Assembly (NCBI GenBank): GCA_900556575.1
Contig: USPO01000116.1
Location: forward strand, 1-5,756
Length of the DNA: 5,756 nt
Source of the DNA: an uncultured Eubacteriales bacterium
GTDB taxonomy: Bacteria > Bacillota > Clostridia > UBA1381
Reading direction: 5' to 3'
The translations under genes and the position numbers were made by a program. Every line of letters starts with the position of its first letter. The first letter of the stretch is position 1. This document shows, piece after piece, positions 1-5,471 of the stretch. The notes below the pieces were generated by a model. The model was given only the letters and a program-made list of their open reading frames with translations. It did not search any database and was not told the DNA's origin.

Positions 1-166
1 CATATCCGGCTATAACATAATCGTCTGTTTTGTATTGTGTTTTTACTACATGCCAATTCGGATCAGGTGCGGCGGCATAGGATGTTGAAACAGGCATTGA
101 AATGGCAATTATGGCAGCAGCCTGAACACCAGTGCATATGCGAAGCAATTTTGATGATAAATTCAT
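1..166 (-). CDS. Exported protein, N-terminal fragment (possible pectate-lyase-like secreted enzyme)
   Basis: This is the first 55 codons of a minus-strand gene whose remainder lies beyond the window edge. The start ATG (complement of 164-166) follows a TGGAGG ribosome binding site (complement of 175-180) at 8 bases. The protein begins MNLSSKLLRICTGVQ, then a hydrophobic stretch of about 15-20 residues rich in Ala and Ile, then a small-residue region (STSYAAA) that looks like a signal peptidase I cleavage site near residues 31-33. There is no lipobox cysteine, so I infer free secretion or wall attachment. The mature start (APDPNWHVVKTQYKTDDY, then VIAGY) resembles from memory the start of right-handed beta-helix, pectate-lyase-superfamily proteins of gut Clostridia. 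That family call is weak because the catalytic part is absent. Divergence from the GH3 gene is consistent with a shared polysaccharide-use locus. Confidence 0.7.
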   Translation of the reverse strand, partial: MNLSSKLLRICTGVQAAAIIAISMPVSTSYAAAPDPNWHVVKTQYKTDDYVIAGY

Positions 167-239
167 ATTGAAAACCTCCAGCAAAAAGAGTTTGTATTAT
201 ATTCGAATACATATAATAAGTATAACAATTGACAATTTA

Positions 240-268
240 ATTCTATACTAAAAACATAACAAAGTCAA
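240..268 (-). promoter_or_regulatory. Candidate promoter of the minus-strand exported-protein gene
   Basis: On the minus strand TTGACT (complement of 263-268) is followed after 17 bases by TAGAAT (complement of 240-245), a good sigma-A-like pair. It would give a leader of about 65-70 bases before the start codon. The surrounding DNA is very AT-rich, so other pairs are possible, for example TTGTCA at the complement of 230-235. Confidence 0.4.
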
Positions 269-278
269 GAAAAAAGTA

Positions 279-307
279 TTGAATGTTATAAAAACATATG
301 ATAAACT
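279..307 (+). promoter_or_regulatory. Candidate promoter of the GH3 gene
   Basis: TTGAAT (279-284) is followed after 17 bases by TAAACT (302-307), which is preceded by TG at 299-300 to form an extended -10 element (TGaTAAACT). Transcription would start near 314, about 55 bases before the GH3 start codon. The AT-rich context limits certainty. No copy of the TGATATAT motif seen before the downstream genes is evident here. Confidence 0.4.
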
Positions 308-368
308 GTATTTATAAAAAATTGAAAACAGTGGAATTATGAGAACTCTGTTCAGGGAGGTAAATATA

Positions 369-2240
369 ATGGAGGATTTTAAGGAACGGGCAAAAGAGCT
401 TGTGTCAAAAATGACATTGGCTGAAAAAATAGCACAAATGCAGCATGACGCGCCGGCAATAGAACGTCTTGGAATTCCGGCATATAATTGGTGGAATGAG
501 GCTTTGCATGGCGTTGCGCGCAGTGGAACTGCGACTGTTTTTCCACAGGCAATTGCAATGGCAGCATCATTCAATGAAGATTTGATGTATAAGGTGGCTG
601 AGGATATTTCAAATGAGGTGCGTGCCAAATATAACGGATACAAATCATTTGGATCAACAAAAATATATCAGGGACTTACCTGCTGGGCGCCGAACATAAA
701 TATTTTCAGAGATCCGCGTTGGGGCAGGGGTCATGAAACCTACGGGGAAGACCCGTATCTTGCAGGAGTGCTTGGTACGGCATTTGTAAAAGGAATGCAA
801 GGTGATGGCAAGTACAGAAAAACAGATGCGACATTGAAGCACTTCGCTGTTCACAGTGGACCTGAGGGAATAAGACACAGTTTTAATTCTGTTGTCAGCG
901 AAAAGGATTTGCGTGAAACTTATCTGTGGGCGTTTAAATATTGTATTGATAACGCAGAGCCTGCGGCAGTTATGGGCGCATACAACCGACTAAACGGTGA
1001 GCCTTGCTGCGGCAGTAAAACATTGCTTCAGGATATTCTCTGTGATGAGTGGGGGTTTGACGGATATATTGTATCAGATTGCGGAGCTGTTTGTGATTTT
1101 CATACACATCACAGAGTTACAGAAGATGCAGCTGAGAGTGCTGCGCTTGCTGTAAACAATGGCTGTATAATGAACTGCGGAGCTGAATATGCTTATTTGA
1201 TAGCCGCCATAGCAAGAGGACTTGTGAGCGAGGAAACCATAACAAAAGCGGTGGAAAAGCTGTTTGAAGCAAGATATAGACTGGGAATGTTTGATGATGA
1301 CTGTGAGTACAACGACATTCCGCTTGATGTCATAGAATGTAAGGAGCATATGGAAACAAATCTTAAGATGGCGCAGGAAAGCGTTGTTCTTCTTAAAAAT
1401 GACGGAATACTTCCGCTTAAAGGAACAGAACACATTGCGGTAATAGGACCTAATGCAGATGACGTTTCTGTGCTTCTTGGCAATTATAACGGAACACCAT
1501 CGAGGTATTCAACCATACTCAAAGGAATACAAGATAAAGCAAGCGGGCATATTACATATGCAAAAGGCTGTGATATATCAAACTCAAACTCACCGCATAT
1601 TCCGTTTGAGGAGGCAATTATAGCAGCAAGGAATGCAGATGTGGTAATCCTTTGTATGGGGCTTAATACTTTGCTTGAAGGAGAGGCTGGAGATGCGTAT
1701 AATGCCGATTACAGCGGCGACAAGCGTGATTTAGAACTGCCTCCGTGTCAAATGAGGCTTTATGATGCAGTTATTGCACAAGGGAAACCGACTGTATTCT
1801 TTAATGTAACGGGAAGCTGTACTAATTTGTCGCGTCAGGATAAAGAGTGCAATGCAGTATTGCAGGTGTTCTATTCGGGCGCTATGGGAGGAGAGGCAGT
1901 GGCGGACATATTATTTGGTAATGTTAGTCCAAGCGGGCGTTTACCGGTGACTTTTTATGAGTCGATTGATGATTTGCCGCCATTTGAGGATTATTCAATG
2001 GAAAACAGAACATATAAGTTCTTTAAGGGAAAACCTGTTTATGAATTTGGTTATGGACTTACATACTCAAATATAACTGAAAATTGGATTGATGATAAAA
2101 CTGTTGAAATTGAAAATAAAGGATATATTGATACCGCATACAGCGTGCTAAGATATGAATACATTCCTCATAAAAATCTCTGCGGATTTAAAAAGATTTT
2201 TCTTAAAGCGGGAGAAAAAGAAAAATATATCTTTTTATAA
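369..2240 (+). CDS. Family 3 glycoside hydrolase (beta-xylosidase/beta-glucosidase type), cytoplasmic, short C-terminus
   Basis: 623 residues. I chose ATG 369 because AGGGAGG (354-360) lies 8 bases upstream and the protein then starts directly with the family pattern (KELVSKMTLAEKIAQM). An in-frame ATG at 339 has no such site. There is no signal peptide, so it should act in the cytoplasm, removing terminal sugars from imported oligosaccharides. The N-terminal barrel shows PAYNWWNEALHGVAR, DPRWGRGHETYGEDP (residues 115-129), the Lys157-His158 pair and IVSDCGAV, where Asp237 is the expected nucleophile. The second alpha/beta sandwich domain (about 340-560) carries LLEGEAGD, with Glu439 the likely acid/base. 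The NWWNEALHG and VMGAYNRLNG signatures favour the xylosidase-like branch, but the substrate is inferred. After YGLTYS (562-567) only 56 residues remain, so the fibronectin-III-like domain stops partway, near LKAGEKEKYIFL. No terminator is evident before the next gene. Confidence 0.93.
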   Translation: MEDFKERAKELVSKMTLAEKIAQMQHDAPAIERLGIPAYNWWNEALHGVARSGTATVFPQAIAMAASFNEDLMYKVAEDISNEVRAKYNGYKSFGSTKIYQGLTCWAPNINIFRDPRWGRGHETYGEDPYLAGVLGTAFVKGMQGDGKYRKTDATLKHFAVHSGPEGIRHSFNSVVSEKDLRETYLWAFKYCIDNAEPAAVMGAYNRLNGEPCCGSKTLLQDILCDEWGFDGYIVSDCGAVCDFHTHHRVTEDAAESAALAVNNGCIMNCGAEYAYLIAAIARGLVSEETITKAVEKLFEARYRLGMFDDDCEYNDIPLDVIECKEHMETNLKMAQESVVLLKNDGILPLKGTEHIAVIGPNADDVSVLLGNYNGTPSRYSTILKGIQDKASGHITYAKGCDISNSNSPHIPFEEAIIAARNADVVILCMGLNTLLEGEAGDAYNADYSGDKRDLELPPCQMRLYDAVIAQGKPTVFFNVTGSCTNLSRQDKECNAVLQVFYSGAMGGEAVADILFGNVSPSGRLPVTFYESIDDLPPFEDYSMENRTYKFFKGKPVYEFGYGLTYSNITENWIDDKTVEIENKGYIDTAYSVLRYEYIPHKNLCGFKKIFLKAGEKEKYIFL

Positions 2241-2265
2241 ATGATATATTTCGTACAATAGCTAT

Positions 2266-2294
2266 TTGACAAATTGTCTCAAAAGTGATATATT
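2266..2294 (+). promoter_or_regulatory. Promoter of regulator 1, with motif copies and a small dyad
   Basis: TTGACA (2266-2271), a 17-base spacer and TATATT (2289-2294) form a near-consensus sigma-A promoter. The -10 element overlaps a TGATATAT copy (2286-2293); another copy lies at 2242-2249, just after the GH3 stop. A short dyad GACAA-A-TTGTC (2268-2278) covers the -35 region. The motif placement would allow a bound repressor to block polymerase; that is inference. Confidence 0.65.
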
Positions 2295-2345
2295 AAAATA
2301 AGAAAGAACACAGTTTAAGATATATTATTTTGGAGGAAAATACAA

Positions 2346-3506
2346 ATGTCAGATAAGAAGCCGCTATATATGCAGGTTATAGATAAATTAAGGGAACGGA
2401 TTAAGTCTGGAGATTTTGAATATGATGTTCCGTTTGTGACTGAGGACAGGATAACAAAGGAATTCGGTGTAAGCCGTATTACTGCTATACGCGCATTGGA
2501 AGAGCTTGAAAAGGCAGGTATAATTAACAGAAAAAGAGGCAGCGGAAGCTTTGTTTCGCGTGAAGCGGTTGATATTATAGAAGGCAGAAGTGTGTCTGAT
2601 ATCAGGACAAATTCGGAAAATAAAGACAGAGAAGTATTACTTGTAGCATTAGTGCTGCCATTTGACATAAAGCTGGGAAATATGTTTAAATGTTTTGATG
2701 GTATTAACAGTGTGTTAAATAAAGAGAATTGTTTTGCCAGTATATATAATGCAAACCGGGATGTTGAAACTGAGGCGAGTATTTTGCGCTCTCTTTTAAA
2801 TCAAGGTATAGACGGAGTTATATGTTATCCTGTAAACGGCACAAAGAACTTTGAGGTATATAACCAGTTTCTTGCAAAAAAAATTCCGCTTGTTATTATT
2901 GATAATTATATTGAAAATATGCCTGTGAGTTATGTTGCATCGGATAACTTCGGGGGAACAAAGATGCTGTGTGAGTACGCTATAAGTAAAGGGCATAAAA
3001 AAATAGGCTTTTTCAGCAAACGAAGAATAAATGAGTCGTTGTCGATACGCGACAGATATATGGGCTATACATCTGCTCTTGCTGAGAATAATATTGAGGT
3101 AAATCTTGATTATGTATGTGTTGATCTTGACGATAAGTATAATATGCTTAATGAAACAGAGGCGGCTCGGTATGACAGTCTGAGAGCGTATATCGCTGAG
3201 ATTATAGGACAAATGCGCGCAGAAGGAGTTACCTGTATTTTATGCCAGAATGACTGGGTTGCCGTTGAGCTGTATTCTGTTTGCGAAGAACTTGGAATAT
3301 CAGTTCCTGATGATATGTGTATTATGGGATTTGACAATATGGACGAACTCAATAATATGCATGGCGGAGATAAAATAATAACCGTTGAACAGGACTTTTA
3401 TGAGATAGGTGTGAGGGCAGGAGAAACAATACTTAAAGAAATCCGTGGGGAAGAAAAGGGTATAAGAGATGTTGTACCGGTAAAATTGATTACACGGGAT
3501 TATTAA
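2346..3506 (+). CDS. GntR/LacI hybrid transcriptional regulator 1 (AraR-like architecture)
   Basis: 386 residues, with TGGAGG (2331-2336) 9 bases before the ATG. Residues 4-70 are a GntR-family winged helix: PLYMQVIDKLRERI, then helix-turn-helix with recognition segment VSRITAIRAL (42-51) and wing RKRGSGSFV (62-70). From about residue 96 (EVLLVALVLPFD) to near the end is a LacI/periplasmic-binding-protein-like sensor domain, with GHKKIGFFS, a CQNDWVA segment and ELGISVPDDMCIMGFDN, which matches the usual LacI-type closing motif. Proteins of this layout, such as Bacillus AraR, are typically sugar-responsive repressors that leave DNA when the sugar binds. Here the sugar is unknown; the GH3 neighbour suggests a pentose or plant-derived oligosaccharide. 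It lies 105 bases after the GH3 gene, with its own promoter and a following terminator. A close paralogue follows at 3722. Confidence 0.92.
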   Translation: MSDKKPLYMQVIDKLRERIKSGDFEYDVPFVTEDRITKEFGVSRITAIRALEELEKAGIINRKRGSGSFVSREAVDIIEGRSVSDIRTNSENKDREVLLVALVLPFDIKLGNMFKCFDGINSVLNKENCFASIYNANRDVETEASILRSLLNQGIDGVICYPVNGTKNFEVYNQFLAKKIPLVIIDNYIENMPVSYVASDNFGGTKMLCEYAISKGHKKIGFFSKRRINESLSIRDRYMGYTSALAENNIEVNLDYVCVDLDDKYNMLNETEAARYDSLRAYIAEIIGQMRAEGVTCILCQNDWVAVELYSVCEELGISVPDDMCIMGFDNMDELNNMHGGDKIITVEQDFYEIGVRAGETILKEIRGEEKGIRDVVPVKLITRDY

Positions 3507-3531
3507 CAGAATAAATATTGGATAATTCAAG

Positions 3532-3567
3532 GATATGTGAGATTGAACTTTTCACATATCTTTTTTT
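3532..3567 (+). terminator. Intrinsic terminator after regulator 1
   Basis: Perfect 9-bp arms GATATGTGA (3532-3540) and TCACATATC (3552-3560) enclose an 11-base loop and are followed by seven T residues (3561-3567). The stem is AT-rich but the layout is typical of factor-independent termination. It separates regulator 1 from regulator 2 transcription. Confidence 0.8.
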
Positions 3568-3621
3568 GTTAAGAAAATATAATAAATACAACACAAATAC
3601 AAGAAAAAAACGAAAAAACAC

Positions 3622-3650
3622 TTGACTTTGATATATTATATTGATATAAT
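3622..3650 (+). promoter_or_regulatory. Promoter of regulator 2
   Basis: TTGACT (3622-3627), a 17-base spacer and a consensus TATAAT (3645-3650). Transcription would begin near 3657, giving a leader of about 65 bases before ATG 3722. This also argues against the in-frame ATG at 3662, which would be nearly leaderless. Confidence 0.75.
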
Positions 3651-3662
3651 TTATATATCAAA
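3627..3662 (+). promoter_or_regulatory. Candidate operator: inverted TTTGATATA/TATATCAAA across the regulator 2 promoter
   Basis: TTTGATATA (3627-3635) and its exact reverse complement TATATCAAA (3654-3662) flank the -10 element, with 18 bases between them. A further half-like copy, TTGATATAA (3641-3649), overlaps the -10. The same half-site appears at the terminator of this gene and in front of the lipoprotein gene. Binding here would block transcription, so autoregulation by one or both regulators is the simplest reading. This is inferred from position and repetition only. Confidence 0.5.
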
Positions 3663-3721
3663 TGTTGAAAATCTGCAAAAACCGTAGAAAATTTTATTAC
3701 AGTGTGAGGTGGGACCAATAT

Positions 3722-4903
3722 ATGAAAAAAATACCTTTATATTCAAAAATTATAGACGAGTTAAAGGAACGAATAAGAACAGGTGATTTTGAATATGATG
3801 TTCCCTTTGTGACAGAAGAAAAAATAACAAAGGAATACAATGTCAGCCGTATTACCGCAATCAGAGCACTTGATGAGCTTGAGAAGATAGGAGTTATATA
3901 TAGAAAACGCGGCAGCGGAAGTTTTGTTACGGAGAATGGCATAGAAATACTTGACGGTGTGCAGAATGATACTAACGAGAAAGAAACTGTGTTTATTAAA
4001 CGAAATAAAGAACTGTTACTTATCGCGCTTGTGCTTCCGTTTGATGTAAAAAGAGGCGGAATGATGGAGTGTTTTAACGGAATAAATGATTTGCTCAACA
4101 GTGAAAACTGTTTTGTACGTGTTTATAATACAAACGGGAAAAACGAGACTGAGGCAACCGTACTTAGGGAACTTTTGGACAATGACATAGATGGGGTTAT
4201 CTGTTATCCTAAAAATGATAATAAAAATCTCGAAATATTTAATCAGTTTCTGACGAAAAACATACCACTTGTACTTATTGATAAATATATAGAAAATATG
4301 CCCATAAGCTATGTTGTGCCTGACAATTATAACGGCGCACGGGAACTATGCAATTATGCCATAGAAGCTGGGCATGACAGAATAGGATTTTTCAGCGTGA
4401 CTGATTTTTCAGGAGTTTGCTCGCTGCGTGAACGATATATGGGATATGCTATGTCCATGAATGACCACGGCAAAGAGGTTAACCTTGACGATGTGCTGAT
4501 AGGAGACCGAAGAAAAGATTTTTACTGCGAAGGTATGAAAAACGACGGCGAATATTTAAGGCATGCGGTAAAAAAGCTTTATAAGTCCGGAACAACCGCG
4601 ATTATATGCCAGAATGACTGGGTTGCGAGAGATATTATTCATTGCTGTGATGAACTTGGAATATCAGTCCCAGACGATATGCTAATTATGGGGTTTGATC
4701 ATGTAAACGCTTTTACTCCTATTGATGTTGGCGAAAGGATAACTACGGTAGAACAGAACTTCTATGAAATAGGTAAAAAAGCGGGAGAAGTGATTCTTAA
4801 AGAGTTGCAGGAAAGAAAAGGACAGTGCCTGAGAGTTGTAGTTCCGATGAAGCTTATTGAAGGTGTTTCGGATAGCGTCCTGAAAGAAAACGTATATGTT
4901 TAA
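3722..4903 (+). CDS. GntR/LacI hybrid transcriptional regulator 2, paralogue of regulator 1
   Basis: 393 residues from ATG 3722, which has GAGGTGGG (3706-3713) 8 bases upstream. Starting there aligns MKKIPLYSKIIDELKERI with the N-terminus of regulator 1, whereas the upstream ATG 3662 adds 20 unrelated residues. The layout is the same: GntR winged helix (about 3-69) with recognition segment VSRITAIRAL (41-50) identical to regulator 1, wing RKRGSGSFV, then a LacI-type sensor domain from about residue 100 (ELLLIALVLPFD). Shared blocks include GDFEYDVPFVTE, DGVICYP, CQNDWVA and ELGISVPDDM. By eye the two are roughly half identical overall and closer in the DNA-binding part. The sensor halves differ most around regulator 1 residues 220-280, so ligand preference may differ. 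I infer a tandem duplication and a shared operator. A terminator follows directly, and the transporter lipoprotein gene begins 211 bases later. Confidence 0.92.
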   Translation: MKKIPLYSKIIDELKERIRTGDFEYDVPFVTEEKITKEYNVSRITAIRALDELEKIGVIYRKRGSGSFVTENGIEILDGVQNDTNEKETVFIKRNKELLLIALVLPFDVKRGGMMECFNGINDLLNSENCFVRVYNTNGKNETEATVLRELLDNDIDGVICYPKNDNKNLEIFNQFLTKNIPLVLIDKYIENMPISYVVPDNYNGARELCNYAIEAGHDRIGFFSVTDFSGVCSLRERYMGYAMSMNDHGKEVNLDDVLIGDRRKDFYCEGMKNDGEYLRHAVKKLYKSGTTAIICQNDWVARDIIHCCDELGISVPDDMLIMGFDHVNAFTPIDVGERITTVEQNFYEIGKKAGEVILKELQERKGQCLRVVVPMKLIEGVSDSVLKENVYV

Positions 4904-4906
4904 AGA

Positions 4907-4958
4907 CAGCCATTGTTTGATATAGCATAAATGATATATCAAACAATGGCTGCTTTTT
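4907..4958 (+). terminator. Intrinsic terminator after regulator 2, built from operator-like repeats
   Basis: Perfect 18-bp arms at 4907-4924 and 4935-4952 enclose a 10-base loop and are followed by TTTTT (4954-4958). The stop codon of regulator 2 ends at 4903, so this is clearly its terminator. The stem contains TTTGATATA and TATATCAAA, the same inverted half-sites seen in the regulator 2 promoter, so the element could also be bound as DNA. Confidence 0.85.
4928..4947 (+). repeat. 20-bp direct repeat, copy 1 (in the terminator)
   Basis: The 20 bases here are identical to 5036-5055. They contain the palindromic core TGATATATCA followed by AACAAT. Copy 1 spans the end of the loop and most of the right arm of the terminator. 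Confidence 0.85.
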
Positions 4959-5001
4959 GTATATTTCTTCGAAAATAATGGATATTTTTTTATAAAATAT
5001 A

Positions 5002-5030
5002 TTGACATTCTATATTAAATATGCTAAAAT
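5002..5030 (+). promoter_or_regulatory. Promoter of the substrate-binding lipoprotein gene
   Basis: TTGACA (5002-5007), a 17-base spacer and TAAAAT (5025-5030), the latter preceded by TG at 5022-5023 to give an extended -10 (TGcTAAAAT). Transcription should start near 5037, at the edge of the repeat pair beginning at 5036, placing a candidate operator on the initially transcribed region. Confidence 0.7.
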
Positions 5031-5035
5031 AAACT

Positions 5036-5055
5036 TAAATGATATATCAAACAAT
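5036..5055 (+). repeat. 20-bp direct repeat, copy 2 (at the lipoprotein gene start site)
   Basis: Exact copy of 4928-4947, placed at the predicted transcription start of the lipoprotein gene. Exact reuse of the sequence in a terminator and just after a promoter suggests a binding site rather than chance. Confidence 0.85.
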
Positions 5056-5073
5056 AAAACAGCTGTTTGATAT
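5040..5073 (+). promoter_or_regulatory. Candidate operator pair downstream of the lipoprotein gene promoter
   Basis: TGATATATCAAACA (5040-5053) faces TGTTTGATAT (5064-5073). The 10-bp arms ATATCAAACA and TGTTTGATAT are perfect complements with a 10-base gap. The position, from about +4 to +37, is typical for a repressor roadblock. The hairpin lacks a following T-tract, so it is not an intrinsic terminator. The likely binder is one or both GntR/LacI regulators; this is inference. Confidence 0.5.
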
Positions 5074-5114
5074 GGGAAAGAGTTAAAACATTTAAAAAGA
5101 GGAGGAGTAAGAAC

Positions 5115-5471
5115 ATGAATAGTAAAATTAAAAAGGCTTTGTGCGTTGCTGTGGCAGGTGCCTCGCTTGTCGGTGCCTTGAGCGGCTGCAGTAATAGTAA
5201 AGAGGTTTCAAATGTTGTTACATATTGGGCAGGTATTCCGATGGGTGACGGAAGCAGCGATGCAGAAACACCTGTAACAGATGGCGGAGATTCAGCATAT
5301 CCCGGAACTGACAGCTTTGTTGAGTACGGTCCTCCCCGCCGATCTTCCGGCGCTGGTAGAAGCAATGACCGTACAGTTGGACCGTCTTTCGGCTGCTTCT
5401 ACCGATATTCTGGAAATGATGGAGGCGGTCCCCGATCTGGTGAATATCGTCCGTTACGGAAACGTGCGTGA
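5115..5471 (+). CDS. ABC-transporter substrate-binding lipoprotein, N-terminus only, disrupted by a sequence junction
   Basis: ATG 5115 is preceded by AGGAGG (5100-5105) at 9 bases. Residues 1-25 form a lipoprotein signal: Lys-rich start, hydrophobic core, and lipobox Leu-Ser-Gly-Cys with Cys25 as the lipidated residue. The next residues (SNSKEVSNVVTYWAG) look like the short linker and first beta strand of an extracellular sugar-binding protein, which normally runs to 400-550 residues. From about residue 36-40 (bases 5221-5235) the reading frame becomes low-complexity and Arg/Gly-rich and ends at a stop (5469-5471), while another frame of the same DNA encodes a sensible, different protein. 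So only about 5115-5235 is truly this gene. In the genuine locus I would expect the rest of the binding protein followed by permease genes. Confidence 0.75.
   Translation: MNSKIKKALCVAVAGASLVGALSGCSNSKEVSNVVTYWAGIPMGDGSSDAETPVTDGGDSAYPGTDSFVEYGPPRRSSGAGRSNDRTVGPSFGCFYRYSGNDGGGPRSGEYRPLRKRA
5221..5235. other. Abrupt sequence junction between two unrelated genomes or loci
   Basis: GC changes from 8 of 30 bases (5191-5220) to 31 of 60 (5221-5280), and coding sense moves from the lipoprotein frame to a different frame that continues to the window end. No insertion-sequence end, repeat or integrase accompanies the change. The exact breakpoint is uncertain and could lie as far right as about 5280. 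Confidence 0.6.

Noticed and set aside
339..368. Upstream in-frame ATG as the start of the GH3 protein
   Set aside because: The ATG at 339 has no ribosome binding site, and the extra residues contain the AGGGAGG site that serves ATG 369.
248..643. Minus-strand open frame of 131 codons overlapping the GH3 start
   Set aside because: It lies opposite a clear GH3 gene, has no ribosome binding site and shows no recognisable protein pattern. The other antisense frames over the regulators were rejected for the same reasons.
2241..2290. Intrinsic terminator after the GH3 gene
   Set aside because: Only a 5-bp dyad (2268-2278) without a following T-tract is present, and it lies within a promoter.
3662..3721. 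ATG 3662 as the start of regulator 2
   Set aside because: It overlaps the operator-like repeat and lies within about 5 bases of the expected transcription start. ATG 3722 has a good ribosome binding site and matches the start of the paralogue.
5067..5114. Upstream TTG start extending the lipoprotein N-terminus
   Set aside because: It would put 16 residues before a normal lipoprotein signal and lacks a ribosome binding site; ATG 5115 has AGGAGG at 9 bases.
5115..5471. A natural short lipoprotein ending at 5471
   Set aside because: Past about residue 40 the frame is out of phase with better coding sequence in the same DNA and has a shadow-like composition (Gly, Arg, Ser).
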